From: Candidatus Sulfopaludibacter sp. | Lineage (GTDB): Bacteria > Acidobacteriota > Terriglobia > Bryobacterales > Bryobacteraceae | NCBI GenBank assembly: GCA_031292755.1 | Contig: JARLGM010000018.1 | Coordinates: forward strand, 1-61,927 | Direction of reading: 5' to 3' | DNA length: 61,927 nt | In this document: piece by piece, positions 6,859-15,891 of the stretch | How positions within the stretch are numbered: the stretch's first letter is position 1 | Layout of the letters: each line of letters begins with the position of its first letter | Position numbers and translations under genes: made by a program | Notes under the pieces: generated by a model | Seen by the model: the letters and a program-made list of their open reading frames with translations, nothing else | Databases searched by the model: none | Told to the model about the DNA's origin: nothing

Positions 6859-9411
6859 TCACTTCGCCATCCGGCTGAACCGCCACAATTCCGATCGCAG
6901 GATGTCATGCACGGCGATCACATCCCCCTCGGGCGTCCACCCAGGGACGAGATTATCTCCCGGCCGGTCAGTCGGGATTTCCGTGAAGGCGGAGCCATCC
7001 ACAATTGCGCATTTGTAGTCGAAATCGTGCGGTGTCACCACTCCCAGCAGAATGCGCCCTTTTCGGTCGATAGCCGACGGAGACAGGGGTCCGGTCGCAA
7101 GCCGTACACCGGCAGGAAGCACAACCGGCTCGGCGGCGGCGGAAGGAAGCTGCAAGCGCACGATTCCTTTGCTGGAGTGGATAATAAGGATTCGTCCTGC
7201 CGGGTCGATGGCGAGGTCGTCGCCCGAGGCGAGCCGCACGGACGTCCCTCCAGCCTCCGGCATGGAGTAGATCGTGTCTTGCGCGGCGTAATAGATGGTT
7301 TTCAGGCTGGACGAAATGGCCACTGCCGTGGCATGGCCGCCGGGGACCGGAATTTCCCGCCGGATCACACCGTTGCGAAGGGAGGCAAAGGCGACACGAC
7401 GCTTCCCTGGAGGGCCGAGCAGAAGCGCGATCTCATCGGCGTCCACGGGCGAAGCATCGGCGGTTTCAAGGGCCGCCCCCTGGAGAAAGGGGCGGAAGTC
7501 CGTGCCCATCTTTCCGCTGAGCAGGCGCCAATTGCCGCCGAGCGCCGCGGTGATCAGGACTCGCCCATCGTTCAACCGCAGGACCCTGTGATTAGACAGA
7601 GGGGGCGCGGCCGATTCCGCAATGAGTCTGCCCGCCACGGTGAACCGCGCGATCGACGCGCTCATTTCGGGCGAGTCCACATAGATGGATCCGGCCGGTG
7701 CGACATCCGCATAGAACGGCGGCACGCCATTTGAGAACGAGAGCACACGAGTGTGTCCGGGTTTGCCGTTTCGCTCCACGCGGATCAGCTCAAAGCTGTT
7801 CTCCTGCCTGCCCAGCATCAGAACGGCCATGCCGTCGGGAGTAGGCGCCAGAGGGAGGCCAAGCTGGAAATCGAGACGGTCGATAGGCGCTTGCGGGTCG
7901 AGGCGGCGGGATGCGAGGGTGGCGAGATCCAGGATGTAGGGCTGCGCGCCGGATTCTAGTGCGGCCTCTTCCGGGGCTCCAATGAAGACGATTTCAGCGC
8001 CGTCCGCGAAGGCGCGCAATGGGGGTCCACTATCGTAGCGCTCCAAATAGGCGGGGAGAGGCTGGATTCGTCCCGAGTCGGGCCAGAAGCGAAAAGCCTG
8101 ATCGTTCCCCCGCAGCGTCCTTTTCAGCACGACCAGACTGCCATCAGAAAGCGCCTGCGGGGCCCATCCATCGTCCAGCAGCAAAGTGGGTTCTCCGCCG
8201 AGAGGCGGAATCGAATACACCCCGGCGGGCCGTTCCCAGAAGCGGTCGAAAAAGAGCCGGGAGCCATCGCGCGCCCAGGCTACGTTGGTAGCGGAACCAT
8301 TCGTCGTATCGTGCGTCAGTACGTTCCAACTCCCTCCGTCGGGTTTCATAATCGCGACCTGGGTCTGGCGGTTGACGAGGGTAAGCAGGGCAAGCATCTG
8401 GCCGTCTGGAGAGACTCGCGGCGAGAGAGCGACAACGGGACCACCCAAGCGGACGCCCGACCATGCCGGCGTCACGATGTGCCGGAGCGATTGCAACCAG
8501 GCGCCGAGGAGCGCGGCCGCAGCGACGGCAATCACTACGGCGGCCGTCCGCAGCCACCGGGATGCGGCGCGCGTTGCCGCAGTGCCAGCCGCCGCGGGCG
8601 GGCCGAGTGTTTGTGACAACCCATCGCGGGTCTGACGCAGCTCGCGGTAAAGATCGCGCGTAGAATCGTAGCGCTGGTCCGGATCTTTCGCCAGGCACCG
8701 TTCGATGGTCCAGCGCACCGGCGGAGGGATGGTGGGCGGCAGCGGCTCGGCTTCCTCGCGGATGATGGCGGTCATGGTCTCGGCGGCAGAGTCGCGTCGA
8801 AATGCGCGCTTTCCGGTAGCGAGTTCGTACAAGACGAGCCCGAAAGAGAATTGGTCGCTGCGACAGTCGAGTTCAAGGCTACGCACCTGTTCGGGACTCA
8901 TGTACGCGACAGTCCCGACGACCGTGCCCGGGTCCGTGACGGTCATCGTGCGGGTAGCATCTCCGGGCTCCGGAAGCCGGCGTTTTGCCAAGCCGAAATC
9001 GAGAATCTTGACTCGCCGGTCTTTGGTGATCAGTATATTGTCGGGTTTCAGATCGCGATGGATGATACCGGCAGCGTGTGCGGCGGAAAGGCCATCGGCA
9101 ATTTGCAGAGCGATGTCGAGCAGCGCGCGGATATCGTCCGAAGCCCGCAAAGGCGCGCCTTCCACGAACTCCATGACGAGGTAATTTTCTCCCACGTCGT
9201 AGATTTGGGCGATGTTCGGATGATTCAGCGCGGCGATGGCCCGCGCCTCCCGTGCGAAGCGCTCGCTGAACTGCGCGGGCGAAAATTTGAGCGCGACGAT
9301 GCGGTCGAGCCGCGTGTCGCGCGCCTTCCACACCTCACCCATGCCACCCGCGCCGAGAGCGGCGAGGATTTCATAGGGTCCCACGCGAGTGCCGGCCGAA
9401 AGTCCCGCCAC
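6859..9411 (-). CDS. membrane Ser/Thr protein kinase with C-terminal beta-propeller
   Basis: 850 residues. The N-terminal Hanks-type kinase (about 10-275) is complete: glycine loop GAGGMGEV (20-27), catalytic Lys42, HRDLKPDN with Asp120, DFG at 138-140 and an activation segment ending in MSPEQ. A transmembrane helix (around 290-310, RTAAVVIAVAAAALLGAWL) separates it from an extracytoplasmic region of TolB/PD40-like repeats, recognisable by recurring blocks such as SPDGQMLALL and WARDGSRLFF. Kinases of this plan are numerous in Acidobacteria; the propeller presumably senses a ligand or partner. It lies 41 bp downstream of the ADOP permease gene and is probably co-transcribed with PadR and ADOP. 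Confidence 0.93.
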   Translation of the reverse strand: MAGLSAGTRVGPYEILAALGAGGMGEVWKARDTRLDRIVALKFSPAQFSERFAREARAIAALNHPNIAQIYDVGENYLVMEFVEGAPLRASDDIRALLDIALQIADGLSAAHAAGIIHRDLKPDNILITKDRRVKILDFGLAKRRLPEPGDATRTMTVTDPGTVVGTVAYMSPEQVRSLELDCRSDQFSFGLVLYELATGKRAFRRDSAAETMTAIIREEAEPLPPTIPPPVRWTIERCLAKDPDQRYDSTRDLYRELRQTRDGLSQTLGPPAAAGTAATRAASRWLRTAAVVIAVAAAALLGAWLQSLRHIVTPAWSGVRLGGPVVALSPRVSPDGQMLALLTLVNRQTQVAIMKPDGGSWNVLTHDTTNGSATNVAWARDGSRLFFDRFWERPAGVYSIPPLGGEPTLLLDDGWAPQALSDGSLVVLKRTLRGNDQAFRFWPDSGRIQPLPAYLERYDSGPPLRAFADGAEIVFIGAPEEAALESGAQPYILDLATLASRRLDPQAPIDRLDFQLGLPLAPTPDGMAVLMLGRQENSFELIRVERNGKPGHTRVLSFSNGVPPFYADVAPAGSIYVDSPEMSASIARFTVAGRLIAESAAPPLSNHRVLRLNDGRVLITAALGGNWRLLSGKMGTDFRPFLQGAALETADASPVDADEIALLLGPPGKRRVAFASLRNGVIRREIPVPGGHATAVAISSSLKTIYYAAQDTIYSMPEAGGTSVRLASGDDLAIDPAGRILIIHSSKGIVRLQLPSAAAEPVVLPAGVRLATGPLSPSAIDRKGRILLGVVTPHDFDYKCAIVDGSAFTEIPTDRPGDNLVPGWTPEGDVIAVHDILRSELWRFSRMAK

Positions 9412-9452
9412 GCTGTCATTGTAACGGTCTCAATGGGCATTCGCAGACGGTA

Positions 9453-12071
9453 TCATTCGTTCCTCAACGCCTCCAGTGGCGCAATGCGCGTGGCGCGGTA
9501 CGCCGGGATCGCACATGCCAGAAGCGCGACCGTAAGAAGCAGGGCCGCAACCGCGAATAGGGTGGACGGATCGCCTGGTTGGACGCCGAACAGGAGGCCG
9601 CTGATTAATCGCGCGACGTACAGCGTCACCACCATGCCGAGTGCGGCACCGATCAAGGCCAGCTTCAGTCCCTGGCCCATCACCAGGCGCAGCACGTCGC
9701 CACGCTGCGCGCCGAGCGCGATGCGAATGCCGAACTCATGGGAACGCTGGCCGGCGGAGTAGGCCACCACACCGTACAGTCCCACGGCAGCCAGCAGCAG
9801 CGCCAACCCGGCGAAGAGCTCGAACAGAAGAAGGTTCAAGCGCCGGGAAGCGACGGTCTGGCCGATCCGTTGCGACATGGTCTGGACCTTGTCGATCAGC
9901 AGTCCGGGAGCGAGTTGGCGCAAGGCTCCCTGAACCGCGGCCAGGACGCTCCCGGGATCGCCGGCGGCACGCACCGCCAACTCGACTCGCGACCGCGGAC
10001 TGGATGCCAGCGGCTCATAGGTGGAAAACGGAGCCGGCGAATCGAGTCCGATCTGGCGCACGTCGCCGGCTACGCCGACGATGGTCAGCCACGGCGCCCG
10101 TTCCCGCGGACCCACCTTGAAGCGCTTGCCGATGGGATCCACGCCGGGCCAGAAGCGGCGCGCAAAGCCCTCGTTGATGAGCACCGGATGCAGGCTCGAG
10201 GTTTCGTCGCGCTCCTCCAGCGCACGGCCCCGCACCAGCGGGATGTCCATCACATCGAAATAGTTCGGCATCACGTTGCGGAACGTGGTGGCGCCCAGTT
10301 CGCCTTCGGCGGAGGGCCGGCCTTCAATGGCAATGTCGCCGTTTCCTTCGCCTCCCGTGATCGGCAGTTGGCTGGCGATGGTGGCGGCGCTGACTCCGGG
10401 CAGGGCGGAGAGCTTTTCCTGCGCCTGGCGGTAGAAGCGTTTGACCGCTGCGTCCGAATCGTAGTTCAGAGGCAGCGCGACTCTCAGGGTGACCAGGCGC
10501 TCGGCGCGAAAGCCGGGGTTGACGGCAAACAAGCGGTGAAAGCTCTTCAGCAGGAGACCGGCCCCGGCGAGCAAAGTGAGGCAAAGGGCGACTTCCAGTA
10601 TTACCAGGGTTTGTTGCGCCAGCGCGTGTTTCCGGGAGCCGGCCGTGCGGGTTCCGCCGCGGAGCGCTTCGGCGGCTCCGGCGCGCGCGGCGCTGACGGC
10701 AGGCACGATCCCGAACAGAATGGTAGTCGCCACCGTGATGGCAGCGGCAAAAGTCAGCACGGACCCATCGATGGGCACATTCTGCAAACGGGAATCGCGG
10801 GTCAGGAGTTCGAGAGACCGGGTGGCAAGCAAGGCGAGGCCGATTCCCAGCGTCCCCCCGGCGACGGCGAGAACGGCGCTTTCGGTGAGCAGTTGACGGA
10901 GCAGGCGCGCATATCCGACGCCGAGCGCCCGGCGGGTGGCCATCTCTCTGGCGCGGGCCGTTCCGCGCACCAGCATCAGGCCGGCGATGTTCCCGCAGGC
11001 GATCAGCAGCAGGCAGCCTACGGCGCCCAGCAGGACGAGAAGCGCCGGGCGAAGATCGCGGCTCAACGCGTCGGGCAGCGTCAGGGCGCGGACCACCAGC
11101 CCGCGCCTGGTCTCGGGGTGATCCTGGCGAATTTGCGCGGAGATGGCTTCCACTTCCCTCGCCGCGGCGGCGGGAGAGACTCCGGGGCGCAGGCGTCCCA
11201 CCGGATCCAGCACCCAAATATTCCGGTGGGTCCGGAGTCCGTCATCCACCTCCTGCTCCAGCGGCGTCCAGAATTCGGCCTGACGATATTCGAAGCCCGC
11301 GGGCATCACGCCGATCACGGTATAGGGAGTCTGGCCGAAACGGAGCGAGCGGCCGATGACGGCGGGGTCGCCGCCGAGCAGGTCCGTCCACATGCGATGG
11401 CTGAGCACAATCACGGCGGGCACTCCCTGGCGGTCTTCGGCTTCTCCGAAAAAGCGTCCCATAAGCGGGGCCACACCCATAATCCGGAAGAAGTCAGACG
11501 AGACGGCGGCGCCCGAGATACGCATGGGATTGGCGCCTTCCCGCAGAATGTGCTGGATGTTCATGACGCCGGTAAGATGCTCGAAGGAGGTGGCGCGGCT
11601 GCGCCAGTCGCGCAGGTTCGGCCAGGAAGCGCCCCAGTAATTGTCCGGATCGTGAGCATCCACTTCACCGACCGTCACCAGGCGGTCGGGATGGGGATAC
11701 GGAAACGAGCGCCAGAGCACGGCGTGCGCGACACTGAACATGGCGGTGTTCACCCCGATTCCCAATGCCAGAGTGAGCAGCCCGACTGCGGTGAAGCCGC
11801 GGCTGCGCAGGAGCGTGCGCACTCCGAACCGGAGATCCTGAAGTAGAAGCGTCATGAGTTTGTCTCCTTTGCGTTGTGGATTGGGAGTCGCGCGGCGGGA
11901 GAACCGTACCTGCGCGGCGGCGAATACCAGATCCAGCACGGTCCGCGCGGCGAGGCGCCAGCCGGGCAGTTCCTGCCAACGCCTGTCAAAGGTGGCCAGC
12001 ATTTCGGGGCCGAACCTGCGGCGGAATCCAGCCGGAAAAAGCAGCAGCAGCGCGGCCACCAATCCACGCAT
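9453..12071 (-). CDS. ADOP-family ABC transporter permease (FtsX/MacB fold)
   Basis: 872 residues. ADOP proteins are duplicated FtsX-like permeases abundant in Acidobacteria and usually not accompanied by an ATPase gene. A short N-terminal extension with one hydrophobic stretch precedes the classical start of the fold, QDLRFGVRTLLRSRGFTAV (about residues 75-93). TLALGIGVNTAMFS is the first membrane helix. A MacB-type periplasmic domain and three helices follow, then a second copy ending in the family tail TRIAPLEALRNE. The substrate is unknown. Its ATG overlaps the PadR stop by one base (TGATG), so PadR is the linked regulator. No ATPase is adjacent on this strand. Confidence 0.92.
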   Translation of the reverse strand: MRGLVAALLLLFPAGFRRRFGPEMLATFDRRWQELPGWRLAARTVLDLVFAAAQVRFSRRATPNPQRKGDKLMTLLLQDLRFGVRTLLRSRGFTAVGLLTLALGIGVNTAMFSVAHAVLWRSFPYPHPDRLVTVGEVDAHDPDNYWGASWPNLRDWRSRATSFEHLTGVMNIQHILREGANPMRISGAAVSSDFFRIMGVAPLMGRFFGEAEDRQGVPAVIVLSHRMWTDLLGGDPAVIGRSLRFGQTPYTVIGVMPAGFEYRQAEFWTPLEQEVDDGLRTHRNIWVLDPVGRLRPGVSPAAAAREVEAISAQIRQDHPETRRGLVVRALTLPDALSRDLRPALLVLLGAVGCLLLIACGNIAGLMLVRGTARAREMATRRALGVGYARLLRQLLTESAVLAVAGGTLGIGLALLATRSLELLTRDSRLQNVPIDGSVLTFAAAITVATTILFGIVPAVSAARAGAAEALRGGTRTAGSRKHALAQQTLVILEVALCLTLLAGAGLLLKSFHRLFAVNPGFRAERLVTLRVALPLNYDSDAAVKRFYRQAQEKLSALPGVSAATIASQLPITGGEGNGDIAIEGRPSAEGELGATTFRNVMPNYFDVMDIPLVRGRALEERDETSSLHPVLINEGFARRFWPGVDPIGKRFKVGPRERAPWLTIVGVAGDVRQIGLDSPAPFSTYEPLASSPRSRVELAVRAAGDPGSVLAAVQGALRQLAPGLLIDKVQTMSQRIGQTVASRRLNLLLFELFAGLALLLAAVGLYGVVAYSAGQRSHEFGIRIALGAQRGDVLRLVMGQGLKLALIGAALGMVVTLYVARLISGLLFGVQPGDPSTLFAVAALLLTVALLACAIPAYRATRIAPLEALRNE

Positions 12072-12388
12072 CAGGCGCGGCCCTCCGGCAGCAGTTTTCG
12101 CGCCCGGGAGAGCGCCACCAGACCCGCAAGCCGCTCCGCTTCCGCTTTGAGGACGCGGTGCCCCTGGCGGCTAAGGCGGTAGTAGCGGCGGCGCTCGTCC
12201 TCGTCAGCCTCTTCGATCAGGCCGCTGTCGAGCAATCGCGCGAGCAGCCGGTACAGAGAACCGATCTCGAGCCGGACACCGCCGCGAGACTCCCGCTCGA
12301 CTTCTTTCATCAGTCCGTAGCCGTGGCGCGGTCCCTGGGTTAACGCCAAGAGTATATGGAAATCCGCGGGCTTGAGGGCATCCGGCAT
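12071..12388 (-). CDS. PadR-family transcriptional regulator
   Basis: 105 residues from ATG 12388. The winged-helix signature is clear: ILLALTQGPRHGYGLMKEV (12-30), EIGSLYRLLARLLDSGLI (41-58) and the wing ERRRYYRLSRQG (65-76). The longer open frame to 12583 is only a shadow extension over the neighbouring gene. PadR proteins act as dimers, usually repressing their own operon or a linked transporter. The gene is translationally coupled to the ADOP permease, and a 6-bp inverted repeat covers its own start codon, compatible with autoregulation. Confidence 0.9.
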   Translation of the reverse strand: MPDALKPADFHILLALTQGPRHGYGLMKEVERESRGGVRLEIGSLYRLLARLLDSGLIEEADEDERRRYYRLSRQGHRVLKAEAERLAGLVALSRARKLLPEGRA

Positions 12389-12408
12389 ATAAGTATTTCG
12401 AGTATATG
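12386..12408. promoter_or_regulatory. inverted repeat at the PadR start, candidate autorepression operator
   Basis: CATATA (12386-12391) and TATATG (12403-12408) form a perfect 6-bp inverted repeat with an 11-bp AT-rich spacer. The left arm contains the PadR start codon itself. AT-rich dyads near their own start are typical PadR targets; the assignment is by position and symmetry only. Confidence 0.35.
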
Positions 12409-12440
12409 TATTCTGCCTGTATTCCGTCAAGAGCCAGTGT

Positions 12441-13196
12441 TCAATCGTTGGCTGTCGGGTCTTTCTCTGCGTGGTCGATGACCATGACTTCGAGGGGCGC
12501 GGTTTTGCGTTCCAGGCGGAGTCCGAGTTGCCTGGGGAGGGCCTGAATGAGCGCGCTCTCTTCGTCGATGGCTCCCCGGGCATCGAGAATCGCCTTGCCG
12601 GTCTGGGGATCGAGGACGAAGGGCGCGAGATTAAGGGTGAAATCGTAAAGGCCGGTCAATCCGGTTTCATCCACCACGTGGCGCGAGGTCCAGGGAGGGT
12701 CCATGGTCAGAACGAACTGAGCCATGGAGACGCGCTCGAACCTGGTGGAATACATGCCCGCAGAGGTCATCGACTGGTCTCCGGTGGGCGCCGACTTCTG
12801 AAATTTAGGCCCGCCCCGGTCCACCACCAGAGCGTAGACGGGGAGGTTTCTGGGTTCCAGATGGAAGGCGAAAGAGAGCCGCGCCCGCAGCAGGTTCTGG
12901 AACATCTGTTTGATTTCGGCCTCGGAGACGGGATTGCCGGTCTTGGCGGCGATGTTGTACACGACGTCGGTGGGAAAGTCGCGCCAGTTGGGTCCCACGA
13001 CGCGATAATTCTCGTACCCAAAGGCCCAGAAAATGCTGTTGCCGAGCGTGGCGTTGCGGATGGTCAGGCTGGTGGGAGTGACTTCGCGCGTGGTACCGCC
13101 GTGGCGCGTGCCGGGAGGAATCCGTGTGAAAGATGCCACATCGAACGACTGCGCAGAAGCACCTGCGCACAAGAGTAACAAGGCAGCCAACTTCAT
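12441..13196 (-). CDS. TIGR03435-family secreted protein
   Basis: 251 residues with a clean signal peptide (MKLAALLLLCAGASAQ, cleavage after ASA). The mature protein shows the marks of the TIGR03435 soil-associated family: SFDVASF right after the signal, a central MFQNLLRARLSFAFHLE block, YALVVDRGGPKFQKS, and the near-invariant VVDETGLTGLYDFTL near residue 180. The family is massively expanded in Solibacter-like genomes and its function is not known. It sits 52 bp upstream of PadR on the same strand and is divergent from the ABC operon across a 219-bp gap. The linkage may mean shared control, but that is inference. Confidence 0.9.
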   Translation of the reverse strand: MKLAALLLLCAGASAQSFDVASFTRIPPGTRHGGTTREVTPTSLTIRNATLGNSIFWAFGYENYRVVGPNWRDFPTDVVYNIAAKTGNPVSEAEIKQMFQNLLRARLSFAFHLEPRNLPVYALVVDRGGPKFQKSAPTGDQSMTSAGMYSTRFERVSMAQFVLTMDPPWTSRHVVDETGLTGLYDFTLNLAPFVLDPQTGKAILDARGAIDEESALIQALPRQLGLRLERKTAPLEVMVIDHAEKDPTAND

Positions 13197-13357
13197 TCAG
13201 TGCCTCCCTAGCCGGGATGACGCATTTTGGGGAAGAAACGTGCAAGCCGAGAACTATGACACTGGCGGAGAAGGCCGCGTCTGCGCGTGGAGGCGATGGC
13301 GACCTGAAAGAGTGCTGCGGCGCGCCACCGACGAAACCGGACCGTTTCCGGTAGGCC

Positions 13358-13386
13358 TTGCATTCCGGACAAAATCGCCGCATACT
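13358..13386 (+). promoter_or_regulatory. sigma-70-like promoter of the ABC-PadR-ADOP operon
   Basis: TTGCAT (13358-13363) and CATACT (13381-13386) are separated by 17 bp, a good vegetative promoter. The start point would fall inside the inverted repeat that follows at once. Confidence 0.45.
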
Positions 13387-13407
13387 TCCCATAAATCGAT
13401 TATGGGA
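13387..13407. promoter_or_regulatory. inverted-repeat operator overlapping the transcription start and RBS
   Basis: TCCCATAA (13387-13394), spacer ATCGA, TTATGGGA (13400-13407): a perfect 8-bp inverted repeat directly after the -10 element. Its right arm includes part of the Shine-Dalgarno GGGAGG (13404-13409) of the ABC ATPase gene, 6 nt from ATG 13416. A bound repressor (the operon encodes its own PadR) would block initiation; as RNA the same repeat could hide the RBS. Confidence 0.5.
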
Positions 13408-13415
13408 GGCAGGCG

Positions 13416-14180
13416 ATGTTGGAAATTCGCTCGTTGAGCAAGCGATACGGCCACGCGATGGCGGTGCAGGACGTCAGCTTCCGGATTGCGCCGGGCGAGG
13501 TGTTGGGCTACGTAGGGCCCAACGGCGCGGGCAAGAGCACCACCGTCAAGATGATCATCGGGCTGCTGGAGCCGACCTCCGGGCAAGTGCTGTTCCACGG
13601 CGAAAGCGTGATCGACGATCTGCCGGCGTTTCAATCGCGCCTGGGCTATGTGCCCGAAGAGCCGCACCTGTATCCGCACCTTTCGGGACGAGAGTACCTT
13701 CAGCTTTCCGGGAGGCTTTACGGGATGCGGCGCAAACTGCTGGAGCCCAAGATCGACGAGTTCCTGCACCTGTTTTCGCTGTGGGACGATCAGCATGCGC
13801 CGCTCTCGGCGCACTCCAAAGGCATGCGCCAGAAGATTTTGCTCTCGGCGGCGCTGTTGCACAATCCGGAAGTTCTGCTGTTCGACGAGCCGCTTTCGGG
13901 CCTGGACGTGACCACCTCGCTGATTTTTCGCGATCTCATCGAGGGGCTGGCGGCGCAGGGGCGCATCATTTTCTATAGCTCGCATGTGCTGGAAGTGGTG
14001 GAAAAGGTCTGCTCGCAGGTGCTGATTCTCCGCAAGGGGCGGGTGGCCGCGCACGATTCGATCGAGAACCTGCGGACGCTGATGCACCAGCCGTCGCTGG
14101 AGGGCATCTTCGGCGAATTGACCGAGGAGCGGGACCATCAGGCTGTGGCCCATCACATTCTGGAGGTGATGCAGGCATGA
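13416..14180 (+). CDS. ABC transporter ATP-binding protein
   Basis: 254 residues, a complete ABC ATPase. Walker A GPNGAGKST is near residue 36. A Q-loop region LGYVPEEPHLY follows near 75, the signature SKGMRQKILLSAALL near 135, Walker B EVLLFDEP near 156, the D-loop SGLDV and the switch His in YSSHVLEVVEKV near 190. It belongs to the CcmA/YhaQ-like drug or antibiotic exporter branch and should power the integral-membrane partner encoded by the next gene, whose ATG overlaps this stop by 4 bases (ATGA). It is the first gene of a four-gene operon controlled from the promoter/operator just upstream. Confidence 0.95.
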   Translation: MLEIRSLSKRYGHAMAVQDVSFRIAPGEVLGYVGPNGAGKSTTVKMIIGLLEPTSGQVLFHGESVIDDLPAFQSRLGYVPEEPHLYPHLSGREYLQLSGRLYGMRRKLLEPKIDEFLHLFSLWDDQHAPLSAHSKGMRQKILLSAALLHNPEVLLFDEPLSGLDVTTSLIFRDLIEGLAAQGRIIFYSSHVLEVVEKVCSQVLILRKGRVAAHDSIENLRTLMHQPSLEGIFGELTEERDHQAVAHHILEVMQA

Positions 14181-15889
14181 CGTGGTTCCGGGAAACGCGC
14201 GGCGTGCAGTTCGAACTGGTGCGGCATTTTCTGGGGCGCATGTTCGATGGCGAATGGGGCGCGCCGGGCCAATGGCAGAACGTGGCGGTGGGCGCGATCT
14301 CGCTGCTGCTGCCGGCCGGCATTCTGCTGATCCGCGAAGGGTATCTGGATCCGCAGGCGGCGGCCAAGTATCGCGCGCTGGCGGGACATGCCGAAGCGCT
14401 ACGCGCCGCGACCATCGCCGATGAGCTTTCGCTGGTGACGCTGGTTTTCTGTATCACGGGACTGGTGGCGCTGCTGGAATGGCAGTCGCTGTTTCCGAGC
14501 GGGCGGGATTACCTGGCGCTGGCGGGCAAGCCGATTCTCTCGCGGCAGATTTTCACGGCGCGATTCCTGTCCGTCCTGATCTTCTCCACGGCAATTATCG
14601 TTGCCATGAACCTGCTTCCCAGCCTCATCGCGCCGCTCGAATTCACCGGCCGGTGGCAGGAGCACGCCTCGTTTCTGTTTCACATGGGCGCGCAGGCAGC
14701 GGCTTCGGGGCTGGCCTGCTTCTTCGTGTTCTTCGGCATTCTGGCGCTGCAGGGGGCGCTGTTGAATCTGCTGCCGGCGCGGTGGTTCGCGCGCGTTTCG
14801 GTATACGTGCAAGGGGCGCTGATCGCGGTGCTGCTGCTGGGCGGCCTGTATAGCTGGTCGATCAAAGAGTGGCAGCCGGGGACGATCGCGCGGCTGGCGC
14901 AATTCGGCGCGTGGCTGCCGCCGGTCTGGTTCACCGGGCTGCACGAAAACCTTGTGGGCGATCCCAGCCCCTTCTTCGCTGCCATGGGTCAGAGAGCCCT
15001 GGCCGCCTCCGGTGTGGCGGCGGTGCTCAGCGTATGCACGTATCTTCTGAGCAACCGCCGCTACCGCAAACTGCTGCTGGAAACGCCGGTGCAACTGGCG
15101 GCGCCGCGCGTAAGGCGGTTCAGCTTGCTGCACCTGCTAGCGCGCGATCCGCAGCAGGAGGCGGCGATGCAGTTCATGGCCAAGACGCTGGCCCGAAGCC
15201 GCAGCCATCGCATTTTGTGGCTGGCGTATATCGGCGGCGCGCTGGCCATCATGCTGAACAGCTCGATGATCGACGGGGCGATCTTCGCGCGCCACGGCGG
15301 CTTGAAAGCCGTGCGGTTCCTGGTGCTGTTCTGGCCGCTGGCCTGCTCGGTAGTGATGCTGAGCGGCATCCGGCACGTGATGTCTGTGCCGAGCGAACTG
15401 CGCGCTAACTGGATGTTCCAAATCACCGAGAGCCTGGGGCGCAAGCAGTGGATGCGGGCGATGGAGCGATTCGTGATGGCCTACGCGGTGCTGCCGGTCT
15501 ACGCGGTGCTGACGCCGGTGGCGGTGGTTATTTTGGGCTGGGGAATGACAGTGCGCATGACGATTCTGCAGGTGCTGGTGTCGCTGTTCATCTTCGAGGT
15601 GCGCTTTCATAGCTGGCAGCAATTGCCCTTCACGTGTTCCTACCGGCCGGCCCAAAAACCGCTGGTGGCCGTACTGGGCGGATACTTTGGGGTGCTGTGC
15701 GTCATCATTCCGCTGGTATCGGGCATGATTGCGGCCGCGGCTGAAATTCCTTTTCTGTATCCGGTGTACCTGGTGTGGTTCACGTTCGACTATGTGTGGG
15801 CGCGCAAGCTGCGCCGCGACGGCTGGGGCGAATCGAAATTGCTATACGAGGACCTGGCGGATTCGTACGACCTGGGGCTGGGAGCATAG
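14177..15889 (+). CDS. ABC transporter permease, large membrane subunit
   Basis: 570 residues. Hydrophobic segments can be seen near residues 33-55, 85-105, 125-150, 175-200, 210-230, 280-295, 345-360, 370-390, 440-460 and two at the C-terminus, giving about ten to twelve helices with no large periplasmic domain. There is no ATPase motif. The protein is unlike ADOP permeases. Overlap with the ATPase gene (4 bp) makes it that subunit's partner. I know of no named family; similar ATPase-permease-PadR-ADOP strings occur in acidobacterial genomes. The substrate cannot be read from the sequence. Confidence 0.85.
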   Translation: MTWFRETRGVQFELVRHFLGRMFDGEWGAPGQWQNVAVGAISLLLPAGILLIREGYLDPQAAAKYRALAGHAEALRAATIADELSLVTLVFCITGLVALLEWQSLFPSGRDYLALAGKPILSRQIFTARFLSVLIFSTAIIVAMNLLPSLIAPLEFTGRWQEHASFLFHMGAQAAASGLACFFVFFGILALQGALLNLLPARWFARVSVYVQGALIAVLLLGGLYSWSIKEWQPGTIARLAQFGAWLPPVWFTGLHENLVGDPSPFFAAMGQRALAASGVAAVLSVCTYLLSNRRYRKLLLETPVQLAAPRVRRFSLLHLLARDPQQEAAMQFMAKTLARSRSHRILWLAYIGGALAIMLNSSMIDGAIFARHGGLKAVRFLVLFWPLACSVVMLSGIRHVMSVPSELRANWMFQITESLGRKQWMRAMERFVMAYAVLPVYAVLTPVAVVILGWGMTVRMTILQVLVSLFIFEVRFHSWQQLPFTCSYRPAQKPLVAVLGGYFGVLCVIIPLVSGMIAAAAEIPFLYPVYLVWFTFDYVWARKLRRDGWGESKLLYEDLADSYDLGLGA

Positions 15890-15891
15890 CC

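Noticed and set aside
9738..11846. A 702-codon frame antisense to the first ADOP gene
   Set aside because: Same reason; no domain or signal peptide and the opposite strand carries full ADOP homology.
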